A DNA stretch of 64,000 nucleotides, from the NCBI GenBank assembly GCA_014526335.1, contig JACTAT010000060.1, positions 2,100,193-2,164,192 of the forward strand, in the 5' to 3' direction. The notes beneath the pieces are model-generated. The model was not told the origin of the DNA. It saw only the letters and a program-made list of their open reading frames with translations, and made no database searches. Positions 20,710 through 31,027 of the stretch are shown in pieces (position 1 is the first letter of the stretch; every line of letters starts with the position of its first letter). The DNA comes from Chrysaora quinquecirrha (Eukaryota > Cnidaria > Scyphozoa > Semaeostomeae > Pelagiidae). The translations under genes and the position numbers were made by a program.

Positions 20710-22187
20710 TGCAAATTAAAGGTACCCATTAGCCATGTTTGAAGAATGAGATCAGCCCAGATCAACCTGAGATCAGCCTATTAGCTTGCAGCTTACAGAA
20801 ATAGAGAAGAAGAATCCCCACGTTGTTTTCAAATCCTAGCTGTTTACCCACATGTTTCTGAGATCAGCCCTGTGATCCTATTAGCTGTTTAAAGATTTTT
20901 CCCACTTGCTTTCCTAGCTGTTTAAGATTTTTTGCGATCGTCATTGATCTCCATTTTGTTTCAAGTTGTTCTCATTTGTTTGCGGTAATTTCCCTTGTTA
21001 TATTTGTTCTCAGTTGTTCCTTTATCTTTTTCAATGATTCCCTGCTTTTTCCTCCTTGTCACCTCTCATTCCAACTTATTCCCACCGATTCCTACTTCGT
21101 TCCCATTTGTTCCCTCCGATTCCTCCTACTTTGCTTCAGCATGCTCCATTGGTTCCCTTCAGTTCCGTTTATTCCCACTCATTCCACAAGTTCCCAGCTA
21201 TATTGCTTGTTTCAGATTTTAGCGCATTCATAATAATGGCTTCCTAATGAGTTTGTTGTTCAATTTCTGCCAAGTTTTGAGGAATCAAAACATCCGTCTC
21301 TCAATTGTTTTGATTGTGCGGATTTGAATCGCAATTAAAACAAATGGCTCAATTCGTTGATTGTAGATTGTGTGCATAAAGAATAGAAATTCCTATCTTT
21401 TGTTACAACATTCCTGATTCCTATATTTCATCCGGTTTGCCGAAAACCCCTACATAATGTTTGAATTCTTCAAACATAATTAAAGGTACCCATTAGCCAT
21501 GTTTGAAGAATGAGATCAGCTCAGATCAGCCCGAGATAAGCCTATTAGCTGGCAGCTTGCAGTGTTGAACAATCTCCACAATTGTTCCCTGCGATTCTAA
21601 CTTATTCAGGCTTTGTTCCTGCTTTCCCCCGCAATCATCATTGATCCCTATTTAGTTTCAATTTGCTCTCGCTTGTTTGCGGTAATTTCCTTTTTTCTGA
21701 GTTGTTCCTTCATCTTCTTAAGTGATTCCCTGTATGTTCCACCTTGACCCCTCTCGTTCTCATTTATTCCCGCCGATTTCTACTTCGCCCCAGTTGTTCC
21801 CTCCGATTCCAAGTCATTCCCACTTCGTTTCAGCATGTTACAATGGTTCCATTCAGTTCCGTTTATTCCCACTCATTCCACGAGTTCCCAGCTTTTTGTT
21901 TGTTCCAGATTTTAGCACATGCTGGCTAATGGCTTCCTAATGAGTTTGTTGTTCAAACTCATGCCAAATTTCGAAGACTCAGAACAACCTCTTCGATTGT
22001 TTTGATTGTATGCATTTGAATTGCAATTAAAATAATTCATTAACTCAATGATTGTTTAAATTGTGTGCACAGAGAATAGAAATTCCGATCTTATTGTTGA
22101 TTCCTATCTATCTATCTATCTATCTAGGTATATTTCATCCGGTTTGCAGAAAACCCCTACATAATGTTTGAATTCTTCAAACATAAA
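20710..22187. repeat. Internal tandem duplication of the foldback element
   Basis: Copy 1 is about 20710-21478 and copy 2 about 21479-22187. Both start AATTAAAGGTACCCATTAGCC and end GAATTCTTCAAACATA. Each contains a TTCC-rich stretch (20,990-21,190; 21,690-21,890) with a loose 10-11 bp rhythm that looks like a diverged form of the TIR minisatellite. Confidence 0.8.
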
Positions 22188-22369
22188 AATGTTGCATTTT
22201 TTGTGTTTTCGATTTAAATATTTTTAAAGTAAATTTAGTGATATTTTCAATTTCTTCTTTTTTCCTAATTAGTATTTGAAAATGATGATTTGATTTGGCA
22301 GGCATTAAGCTTATAAATCTTTGTCATTTAATATTTATTTTTCGATCTTTTGTGACTCTTAGAACCCTC

Positions 22370-22706
22370 CGTTTCCGCTGATTCCCAGCTGTTCCCGCTG
22401 ATTCCCGGTGATTCCTGATCGTTCCCACTCGTTCCCGCTCGTTCCCGCCCGTTCCCGCCCGTTCCCGCTGATTCCCGGTCATTCCCGCTTGTTCCCGCCT
22501 GTTCCCGGTCATTCCCGCATGTTGCCGCTCGTTCCTGCTGATTCCCAGTCATTCCCGCCCGTTCCCGCTGATTCCCGGTCATTCCCGCTCGTTCCCGCTG
22601 ATTCCCGGCCATTCCCGCTTGTTCCCGCTCGTTCCCGCTGATTCCCGGTCATTCCCGCTCGTTCCCGTCCGTTCCCGGTGATTCCTGCCCGTTCCCGCTG
22701 ATATTC
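22370..22706. repeat. Right TIR minisatellite (10-bp units)
   Basis: Reverse-complement form of the left array (GTTCCCGCTG, ATTCCCGGTC), longer by about 130 bp. The length difference between arms points to unequal exchange or slippage after insertion, or within the donor. Confidence 0.9.
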
Positions 22707-22731
22707 CCCGTTCCTGCTTTTAGTAATAGCC

Positions 22732-22929
22732 GTCGAGATCTACAAAAATGTTTCTTCTTCGATAGCAAAAACATCAATCACCAGTACTTTCACGATAGCC
22801 GCTATCCAATGCCCATTGAAACAAAGCAAACAGTGCTCGGAATTCCAGAAGATCATAAAGTTGAACTATACTATACGCCTCTTCTCGGTGTCATGTGAGC
22901 ACACATTCAGCGCTATGCGATGTCTTTAA
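22732..22929 (+). pseudogene. hAT-like C-terminal segment right of the foldback element
   Basis: This open frame continues from the 9-bp target duplication for 65 codons and ends LFSVSCEHTFSAMRCL then TAA. The motif resembles the conserved block near the end of hAT transposases (ASxERxFSxL-type). Only weak support; it could also be the start of the gene that follows. Confidence 0.35.
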
Positions 22930-23109
22930 AAATGGCTGCGAGCAAAGAACGGAGAAAATCATTTGAAAGGTGTTTTGTTTGCTTAAATTTAGAAGAGTGG
23001 TATGGAGCGACATCAGCACAATTCGCTAGAAAATAGCAAAACAAAAAAGGACTACTTTGGTAAATAAATATAGACATGAAGTTGTATTCAGGGCATTCCA
23101 CAAAGTTCC

Positions 23110-25328
23110 TCTTCTAAGGACATTGCCCACAATGGTGGAGAAATTTCGGGAAACCAGGAAAAGAACCGATGATAGATAATCTGCTCTTTAAAGTTGATAA
23201 CGGTCCTGGGGAACAACCTTCAAGTCCTCTGCTGCAAATGTTACTGGTAAGGCTTAGAAATCTCCTTGGGCTCAATAGCGTCGACCAGGTATCATATGCT
23301 GAGTACAATAGCAAGAGAAATTTTGTGGAGAGAGTGCCTGCTGAAGAAAACAAAGCATTATCCGGGCATGGTCCATTCCAAGGAAATTGCGACAATGACA
23401 ACGCTGTTCTTGGCTCAATTGTTCACAAAAGAAATATGGAATCCATGGCCGGTGATGTAGTGCAATGTTTGTCGGAAGCAAGATTTGGTGGAAAAAGCAC
23501 TTCAATCGTATATGGTAGGTGCTTATGATCCTCAAATCTATATATATACACACAGTATATTATATACAGTAAAGAGACAATTATAAAAGATACTATAAAG
23601 TCGGATGCACAAGATAAAGAATACAAATAGATCTCTTTGTTTATTATGTAAACTTTTTTTTGTTTCTTAATATCACAGTTTTTCAAACAAGGCTTTCAAG
23701 AAATAAGAATTTAAAAGTTTAATAAAGAAAGCGGGTTTTACCGGTTTCATCTGTTCAAGCAGAATCTCTGTTCTAGCAGAATAAGAATATATATATAAAT
23801 TTCTGTTAATATGTTATATATTTCTAGATAGCCCGCACCCCCCAAGGAATCCGTTGACGTTAAGTTACTTGCCATTTTTTTAGGAGTAAACAATCAGGAC
23901 TATTTATTCACCGATGAAGATGAACTGAAAACATTTCTAGCAAAGAACAAAGAGAAAAAGGAGATTGTGAACTGGAATACAATAGCAAACCAAGCAGGCT
24001 AATGAGGGACCTTTCTGTCATCTGGCAAAATTCAGAAACAAGAAGAAAGTATGTTGAGGATTACGCCGAAATGATGAAAAAGAAAATGTCAAGACGAGAT
24101 AAGTTTACATTTGTCACTTTCAAAAAGAAGATCCATCATGAACTGAGCTGCAGACAGTTCCTGATTACGTGCACTGGATAAAAAGTAATGGCTTTTTGCA
24201 CTACTTGCCATTTGAAAATTGTACAGATGGAATAATAAACCCAATTTGAAATAAATATGGCTTTTTCATCCAGAGCAAGATCCTTAAGCTCATTCCAACA
24301 ATAATTTCTAATCTGAAGGAAGATATATGGTTTTCCATTGCATTTTTGGCTTGGGTTCCCTGTAGTGGAGGTTGAAGAATATTTTAAAAATCAAGAAAAA
24401 AACGCCAAATCATGTTAGAAAAAGAAATTTTGACAGCAGAACAGACAGCAGAAAACAGACCTTTATAAGCGTACAAAGTCTGAATTGCAGAATATGTGCT
24501 TCAAAAGTAAACTACCAAAAGAAGGTACGAAAATTGACCTGGCCTTGCGATTATCTCAACATTAAGAGATTACCTTATCGCAATTTAAGCAGCCATTTTT
24601 GATGGCAACCAGCTTCAGTAGGCACGTTGTGTAAGCTTAGTGTTGCAAAGTTGAGAGCAATACTAAACTATCATAATCTCTGTATTGATGGAACGAAAGA
24701 AGAACTGTGTTTGAAAGTTTATCTGCTGAAGGCTAATCGAAAACATTTGATCAATCATGATGTGAAAAAGGAACTGAAAGAGATTATCTACACTGTGAAA
24801 AATATTATCCTACATTAAGTTGAGAGATATATTTTACACCCACGTCAGATGAGGACGAAAGAAAGATTGTTTCAGGCTCCACAAGAAGCAAAGCTGAGCG
24901 AATAATATCCACGCAAAATTGCAAGCATGTCAAAAACATATACGACAAACCATCTTGAAATTCCTTATGATGTGTCAATAGAAAGCTTAGAGAAAGTCTT
25001 AGATCTTTTTCTGTTGCAGATCAGAGTCCTTTGCCAGTATCAGGATGACCCAAATGCTAATATCAGGGTATCATCACATTCATTTCAAGAAAACGATTTC
25101 CAGTTTAATACATATGATTATTTCAAAGTGCGAGCCAAAGTGAAAGTTCGGTGGACTATGGATGAGATTGGTAACAGTGGATGGCGGCCTGACTGGTACA
25201 AAGCAAGAGTGCTAGACGTGAATAAAGAAAACAACTGGATAAAAGTAATGTACCAAACCGAGCCAGATGTTATATACAAAATTGATGTCACATCATATTT
25301 AGCAAATGAAAAATTAGAACTTACTTAA
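23110..25328 (+). pseudogene. Unclassified DDE-like / SAP-like multicopy gene
   Basis: The first exon (about 23110-23514) carries FKVDNGPGEQPSSPLLQ and YAEYNSKRNFVERVPAEENK. The spacing of D-N-G and E in an N-R-x-E context is integrase-like. The intron 23515-23883 has clean GTAGGT and TTTTTTAG borders; joining at phase 1 keeps the frame into GVNNQDYLFTDEDEL. After that a frame change is needed to reach DLSVIWQNSETRRKYVEDY. Further blocks are AFLAWVP with EEYF (about 24340-24395), a SAP-like helix pair LRAILNYHNLCIDGTKEEL (24627-24818), and a C-terminal domain at 24927-25328. That last block has VKVRWTMDEIGNSGWRPDWY, resembling a chromatin-type barrel. I recall the same block order in many cnidarian and sponge predicted proteins but know no name. 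Several frame breaks suggest decay. Confidence 0.55.
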
Positions 25329-25329
25329 G

Positions 25330-26290
25330 ACGAGAAACTCATTGAAGTCAAACCTTTTTCTTCAGTATTGAATTAGTGAAGAACTTGTAAATAATATTTA
25401 AATAATTTGTATGATATTAAGATCATTGCTATGCTTTTAGTTGAGCTTGTTTTTTAGTTGAACAGTTTTACTTGGCGATTCAATTTAAAATGGAAGCAAA
25501 TTTGAATTTGATACCCTACAGTATTAGTGATTTTGTACTAGTTTAGCAAGCAAATCCCATTTTTACAGTATGCTGCTTAATGTTTGAAATTATACATAAC
25601 AATAACATGTAGCAAACATTAAATCATATGACTATGATCTCACGCACAGAAATCCATTTTTTGCAACTTCTGATACAATGTTAAACTCCATAGAACCTAA
25701 AAGTGTCTACCGAACATTTGCATTTTGAATTTCGCTAGTACACAATACCAGTGATAGTACATATATTGCATCTTGTATTTATATATCTTTTTTTATTAAT
25801 TTTGTTTTATTTGTTCATCATTTGAGATAAAAGTTACTACTGTCTGAAAGTATATTTCTTTGTGTATGTTGAAACTGATGAGTAACAATTGAGCCACTTA
25901 AAGCACCCCAGTACCCCCTAAAATTAAAAAGAGACACTTGATTGGTCAGCACATAGTTTCCTGGTTTTAGAGGGTCATTTAGGGGGGTTACATGTCCCCC
26001 TGTTCTCTCGAAGAAATCTCTTGTTTTTCATAAGGCATTTCAGGTACGACCCTATGCTGCAAGTTTTCACTTTTTTTAAAAGGTTAATGCAGTTTTTTAA
26101 CAACTTAGATCGGAATCAACAAAAACTAAGTTTTCAAGGGGTTTGAAGCAAAAACTTATTTTCCAGAGGGGGAAGGGTGTAACATAACTATTGTCTTTAA
26201 TATTTCCAGAGGGGATGTAAAATGGTTGCAGTTTCCAAAGGGGTCTGATTCTGACCCTATCCAATAATTTAATTTCTAGAGGGAATTTAA
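25330..26290. other. Non-coding spacer
   Basis: No gene seen. AT-rich sequence with a short G/C-run zone near 25,900-26,000 and 26,160-26,230 (AGAGGGGGAAGGG-type words repeated), possibly an old repeat. Confidence 0.5.
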
Positions 26291-26291
26291 T

Positions 26292-26915
26292 TTACCTTCT
26301 TTTATTGCATCGTAAAAAGTTCTTCAATAACAGACAAATTTCAAGCAAAGAAAGTTGATAATTTCTCATATCATCTTGCTCTAATTCAGAAACAGATGAT
26401 CCAGTTGCAAATAAAGTGATATCATTTGAAAGTCTGCCATGACTAACCTCGTTATCTTGTCGTTGCTTGCCACTGAACCTAAATGTTTTGGTACAGCCTG
26501 CAAATCTGCAGTTAGAATGGTCATCTGTTCCAAGTGATTTCTTTTCACACTCTTGAGCTACTTGAAGTTTTTCAAATACAGCGGCAACCTTATCTTCCTG
26601 CAAGATATACTTCTGCACAATCTTAGTTGAATGATCCTGCACAAATTTTGATTTGAAACTTTTTGATGCACTGCTAAGGTTTCCAGGAAGCATGTCATCT
26701 GTTGGGAGATCATCCAAACCCTAAATTTTCAGTTCTTTCATTGGAGCAGCAATAATCCTTGAATCAACAGCTAGATGAAAAAAAATTTTGCAAGCACTAA
26801 CATTGTTGCCAACATCAGTGTTAACATTCCTTCTATTTATTAAATTGTGATCACTGTTAAGTGTGCATTTGTCTGTAGATGATGTAGTGTGGTAAAAATT
26901 GTTGAATACCAGCAA
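26292..26915 (-). pseudogene. DUF6589-type gene, N-terminal part, with an in-frame stop
   Basis: One frame is maintained for 208 codons from 26915 to 26292, broken only by TAG at 26723-26721. Downstream is NCRFAGCTKTFRFSGKQRQDNE then VSHG, a C2H2-like finger in which the first histidine position reads Asn. Next comes DDMRNYQLSLLEICLLLKNF, a helix that precedes the DUF6589 domain in multicopy cnidarian proteins, recalled and not searched. The DUF6589 domain itself does not follow. Probably a truncated relic. Confidence 0.5.
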
Positions 26916-27269
26916 AAAAATAAATGCATTATAATGAGGAATTAGGTGAAATTCTTCTATTATTGATCATCTTTGCAAAATAAAATCCTATGTATAGGGT
27001 GACAAGTATTGTTGCACAATTGCTATATACAGAATAAATCTAATGGAGTGAAATTAATCTCAGTATTCTTCATTGGCAAGTGATTTCCTATTTGCAGGAG
27101 TATTTGCAAACACTTATTATTCACTTTACCTCTTAAATTTTCATCCCTCCATGAAAATTCGCAATTTCGAAATGGGAACCATCATGATGCTCCTTAGCAG
27201 TAAATTCATTTGACACTTCAAAGAGAGCATTTGTCCCCCTCTCTACTGGTTTGCAAATTTTGTTTCTCC

Positions 27270-27312
27270 ATCTTGTTTGTTTGTTTGTTTGTTTTGTTTT
27301 GTTTTGTTTCAC
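27270..27312. repeat. (GTTT)n / (GTTTT)n microsatellite
   Basis: TTGTTTGTTTGTTTG followed by TTTTGTTTTGTTTTG. It is part of a longer TCTCCATCTTG-flanked duplication (27263-27273, 27309-27330). Confidence 0.85.
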
Positions 27313-27665
27313 CATCTTGTTTCTCCATCTTGTATTTGATGATTTAAGACCTTATGCATTCCATCTGCAGTGTCTTTATCTTCATATATAATTATCTTCA
27401 TACCAAGCAGAGTCTAAAAAAAAAACATTTATAAACTCTAGCTTCATTTAATAATGACTTTATACATTTCTCTTCCATATAACCACTCAAACTGAATGAT
27501 ATGATTGAAAGTATCATGACAAAGGAAAGATACAAAAGTGTGCATGGTCTAATTCATAGAGGTTTAAGTAAATTTGATTAAATTTCGTGATTATGACCAT
27601 ATAATTTATTGCATTTGCAAAATAGCATTTTCTCATAATGAATCAGATTGTTTGTTACCAACGCA

Positions 27666-28124
27666 TCATTGTTTCACCAAGTTGATAAAATTGCTGCGAA
27701 AATTGTCTAATTCTCCATTATCTAATTCTTCCAATGGGCATATAGGTGTGTCACCTGGCAGATCAATTCTGTAAGCTCTATTCTCAGTTGAAATTAGCCA
27801 ACAATGATGGGCATCAGGATTTTGATGTGCTTCAGTCATCTCATGGGCAAGCTGATCAATGTCTGCGTTATCCAGCGTCAACTTTCTTCCAGTATCAGGT
27901 GCAACTGTTCTATATTTCATATCTACTTCACTGCCAGGTTCTCTAGTTGTTGATGGCTGTGTTAAATACTTAGGTGATAATGGTACAGGCTCCTTTTGAA
28001 AAACGGAAACTTTCTCCACCTCCTCATCTTCCAACATGTCATCTTTCAATTTCGTAATTGCATCACGGACTCTATCTCTGATTTCTTCTTCATCACAATT
28101 TTCTTGAAACTTATCTTTATTGAC
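27666..28124 (-). CDS. Hypothetical acidic exon
   Basis: On this strand a TTTCAG acceptor ends at 28125. The frame then stays open for about 150 codons to a stop at 27666: VNKDKFQENCDEEEIRD, then KLTLDNADIDQLAHEMTEA and YRIDLPGDTPICPLEEL. It is acidic, probably part helical, with no recognised domain. It precedes the DUF6589-type relic by ~750 bp on the same strand and could be an upstream exon of that gene. A possible donor GTGAAA lies near its end. Confidence 0.4.
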   Translation of the reverse strand, partial: VNKDKFQENCDEEEIRDRVRDAITKLKDDMLEDEEVEKVSVFQKEPVPLSPKYLTQPSTTREPGSEVDMKYRTVAPDTGRKLTLDNADIDQLAHEMTEAHQNPDAHHCWLISTENRAYRIDLPGDTPICPLEELDNGELDNFRSNFINLVKQ

Positions 28125-28129
28125 CTGAA

Positions 28130-29240
28130 ATCATATATTACTAATCTGCTTATATGCAAATTAGGGTGCCCTTTGTTCTGGCCCATTGTACTTTTGCCCC
28201 CAAAAGGCTTTTTTCCTGGGCCACCTAGAAATGTGCTTCTTTTTTTGTTTGAACCTTATACTCCCAAGGCAGTGCACCATGTATTTTTCTAAATCTTTTT
28301 CGAACTTTAAGTTGGTTAAAAATTAGATTTTTCTCTCGGTCTGGAAAAGTTTTGATTTCAGTAGCGGACGCTTTTGTTAAACTTGGACAGTACCTGCCAA
28401 TCATCTGCCCTTTCTTAAAACTTGGACAGTACTTGCCAATCATCCGCCCTTTCTTATTTCTACCCCCACTGGAACGCCCAGTTCACCATTCAGCTAGGGC
28501 AGAAAAGTAGTAGCTACCTCAAAGGGACTTCAAATACAAAGAAAATGAAAGTCATTTTCAAAAGGAAAAGTTACGTAAGTTACTGCACATTTCATTAACA
28601 ATCAATAATTTATACATCACAACGTATCTAATAATGTCTAATAAATCAGATCAAAGCAATCAAAGTTAGTTATTGATGTTTGTCGATTCTCTTTCTTAGA
28701 AAATAGAGTGGAAGGCAGAGCAAAATGTCTCTACATTCAAGCGACGAGTCGCCAAGAAACTGGATTTTACAAAAGACCAGGGATTTCAGTTTACCAACAG
28801 GGAGGGAGAGGTGCTCCGTCATATCAGGTACTTCTGTTCTTTTTTCAGTACTTTATCTCTGTACCGTTTGTCGAAATTCGTGGTTTAAAATTTTCAAATT
28901 GTTGTTAATTTTGCACTTCAATTTTGCAACTTCCATGGTCACTCTTCCGTTTCTTTAACACCAGTGTATCTTCCTTCATTTCATTTCAGTGGTGCATTAT
29001 CTGATACATTATCCTTTCTTTTTATGGTTTTCTTTTTTTGTGTAGGCAAGAATCGAAACTCTATGTGAAAGAAGTAAAAAATCAAGGAAAAATAACAGAA
29101 ACAAAAAGAAGAACACCAATAACTCTGAAAAAACTGTAAATATATATAATAAGAATGGCACTGTATATATGAAATGAAATTTTACGAAATGGTTAGTATT
29201 ACCATGCGGAAATGTTTCTCCTTCCATTTCATTGTCAGCT
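28130..29240. other. Non-coding spacer with short duplication
   Basis: Contains an approximate tandem duplication at about 28377-28455 (ACTTGGACAGTAC, TGCCAATCATC and GCCCTTTCTTA words twice, ~45 bp apart). Scattered ORFs have no motif. Confidence 0.45.
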
Positions 29241-29243
29241 ACC

Positions 29244-29392
29244 CCGTTGAAGTGTGTAATTTGAGGGGCGCAGTTCATTTTCTGCCCACGTGCCAAAATT
29301 GTTGAGAATTGGGGGTCACCTGATCCCCGCATGCGTTGGGTCTATAAGCTTCGTACAGCCCATTCTATCTCATTTGTGTGTTCATTTCATGT
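29244..29392. repeat. 150-bp promoter-like repeat, copy 1
   Basis: GAAGTGTGTAATTTGAGGGG..GTCACCTGATCCCC..GCGTTGG, then TCTATAAGCTTCGTACAG, matches 30733-30880 almost base for base. TCTATAAGC sits like a TATA box about 30 bp before the repeat's end. Confidence 0.8.
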
Positions 29393-29738
29393 CGTAGATT
29401 TAAACATTACTACAGAACATTAAATGCATTAACTATAATTTTTTGTCCGACAGTATTTAGCTATAACCATTTTGCAACAATGAACCATGTAAATTCAGTT
29501 CTTTGCCTTCTGTCTATATGACGGCTTTTTTACAAACGCAGATAAAATGCAGTTCGAAATTAATAAGGAACGCAAATTTATTATACTACAACACTCGCGT
29601 ATAAGGGGAGGGTTTTTTATGTCATTGCATTGTCACAAAAGCGAGAACCTCATTTCAAGGAGTGAATTTGCCCTGACCCCAAACATATTTCAGAAAATAG
29701 AATTGCAAGGATAACCATACAAACTATATGCAAACCGT

Positions 29739-30370
29739 AGCTGTTGAAACAAAAAGATTTCCCAGGGATTTTAAATGAATCCCTTAAGGATATACAGCAA
29801 GCGATTATCTCATTTCAAAGAAGTTGTTTCAAGTCGAAGTCAGTTTATTTTAAACCCATGGACAATACACGTTTTTTTTTTTTATAAGGAACACCTTTAT
29901 AAGGAACTCGAGGCTGAAAATTCCCAAAAAATTAAGGAACTTTAAGGAACTGTCGAGGCTCGGATGAAAAACTAAGAAACTCTTTTTTTAAGAACAATAG
30001 GGTTTGTACGAAAAGGAACAGAAGTACAATATATTTCTCATCGTTCTCCCCCAAAAAGCTCCATTTATACTTAAAGTTAGAAATGAAGAATAGTTTATAT
30101 GGATTTGCTGTAAAAAGTAGTATTTATACATACCCCACAACAAGGAACAGTATAAGGAACTTTCAGCCTCATTTTGTTGAAGAGTTAAGGAACTCCAGCC
30201 TCAACTCAGACCAAAGGTTCCTTATAAAAAAAACGTGTAGAGCCTATTGGCTAGCCATAGCTGTTGAAACAAGAGGATTTCCCAGGGATTTCAAACGAAT
30301 CTGTTAAGGATATACAGCAAGCGATTAACTCATTTCAAATAATATGTTTCAACCCAACGTCAGTTTATGT
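29739..30370. repeat. Split 110-bp direct repeat around MITE copy 2
   Basis: TAGCTGTTGAAACAAAAAGA with TTTCCCAGGGATTT and GGATATACAGCAAGCGATTA at 29739-29850 recurs at 30258-30370. MITE family A copy 2 lies between them. Confidence 0.75.
29866..30239. mobile_element. TA-flanked MITE, family A, copy 2
   Basis: Begins TACACGTTTTTTTTT..TATAAGGAAC and ends with its inverse at CGTGTA (30239). At 374 bp it nearly equals the 366 bp of copy 1 at 744-1109. AAGGAACT words recur inside. No coding capacity. Confidence 0.65.
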
Positions 30371-30639
30371 TTTATCAATGACTGCAGTTTTAGGAGAGGG
30401 GTCGTGCCCTAGGCTTTGCAACGGAACACACACCAACCAATTAGGAATTTCTAACGATTTTTTCTGTCAGACACTGGCGCCTGTGGCTCTTTCATACACG
30501 TTTACAGTAAGAAACACTGATATAATCTTTACCATTCAAAAACTGAAAAGTATTACTTTAGAACGTGATACTTTCCTGTCTTCGTTTCTACTGCAGGTGT
30601 TCTGAAAGATCTTCCTGATTAATAGCAGATTAGCTTTTT

Positions 30640-30722
30640 ACCTTAACGCCCCCGATGCGGGCGAGGTTTTACCTTGACACCCGTGATGCGGGTGTGATTT
30701 TTACCTTGACACCCGCAATTCC
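30640..30722. repeat. Array of ~31-bp hairpin units
   Basis: Three units of TTTTACCTTGACACCCG..GCGGGTG type: TTAACGCCCCCGATGCGGGCG, then TTGACACCCGTGATGCGGGTG, then a partial one. Each has a short CCCGC/GCGGG-like palindrome. The same unit forms both ends of the hairpin MITE at 54106-54482. Confidence 0.75.
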
Positions 30723-30732
30723 AGTACATATA

Positions 30733-30913
30733 TTGAAGTGTGTAATTTGAGGGGCGCAGTTCATTTTCTGCCCAAGTGCCAAAATTGTTGAGAATTGGGG
30801 GTCACCTGATCCCCACATGCGTTGGCTCTACAAGCTTCGTACAGCCAATTCTATCTCATTTATGTGTTCATTTCTTCCTGACTGTGATCTACGATAGAAA
30901 CTGCAATCAAGTG
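30733..30913 (+). promoter_or_regulatory. 150-bp repeat, copy 2, possible promoter and 5' exon
   Basis: The second copy of the 29244 repeat ends about 30880. Soon after, GCAATCAA is followed by GTGAGT (30914), a good donor. A TTTATTTCAG acceptor at 31026 opens the ORF at 31028. The arrangement suggests promoter, untranslated exon, intron, coding exon. Confidence 0.35.
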
Positions 30914-31027
30914 AGTTTTATTGAATAAACAATTTTTCAACTATTTTTCAACCAATAAGGCTCATTTTATTTCCATCAATTATTACGAACTTTAAATAAG
31001 TTTTTTAATGAACTATTTTATTTCAGG

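Larger units (their letters stand above)
19627..22731. mobile_element. Foldback-type DNA transposon with 9-bp target duplication
   Basis: The element starts GGCTATTACTAAAAGCAGG and ends with its exact inverse CCTGCTTTTAGTAATAGCC. It is flanked by GTCGAGATC at 19618-19626 and again at 22732-22740. Inverted arms span about 418 bp on the left and 547 bp on the right. Each has an outer unique cap, a GGGAAC/GGGAAT minisatellite and an inner unique part of about 180 bp. The centre (20,045-22,184) has no convincing protein. Long TIRs made of internal tandem repeats plus 9-bp duplications are the hallmark of Drosophila FB elements, considered Mutator-related. Non-autonomous; the transposase source is unknown. 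Confidence 0.85.

Noticed and set aside
20976..21940. Phe/Pro/Ser-rich, membrane-like small ORFs
   Set aside because: They occur in several frames of the TTCC-rich repeat and mirror its period, with no independent coding signal.
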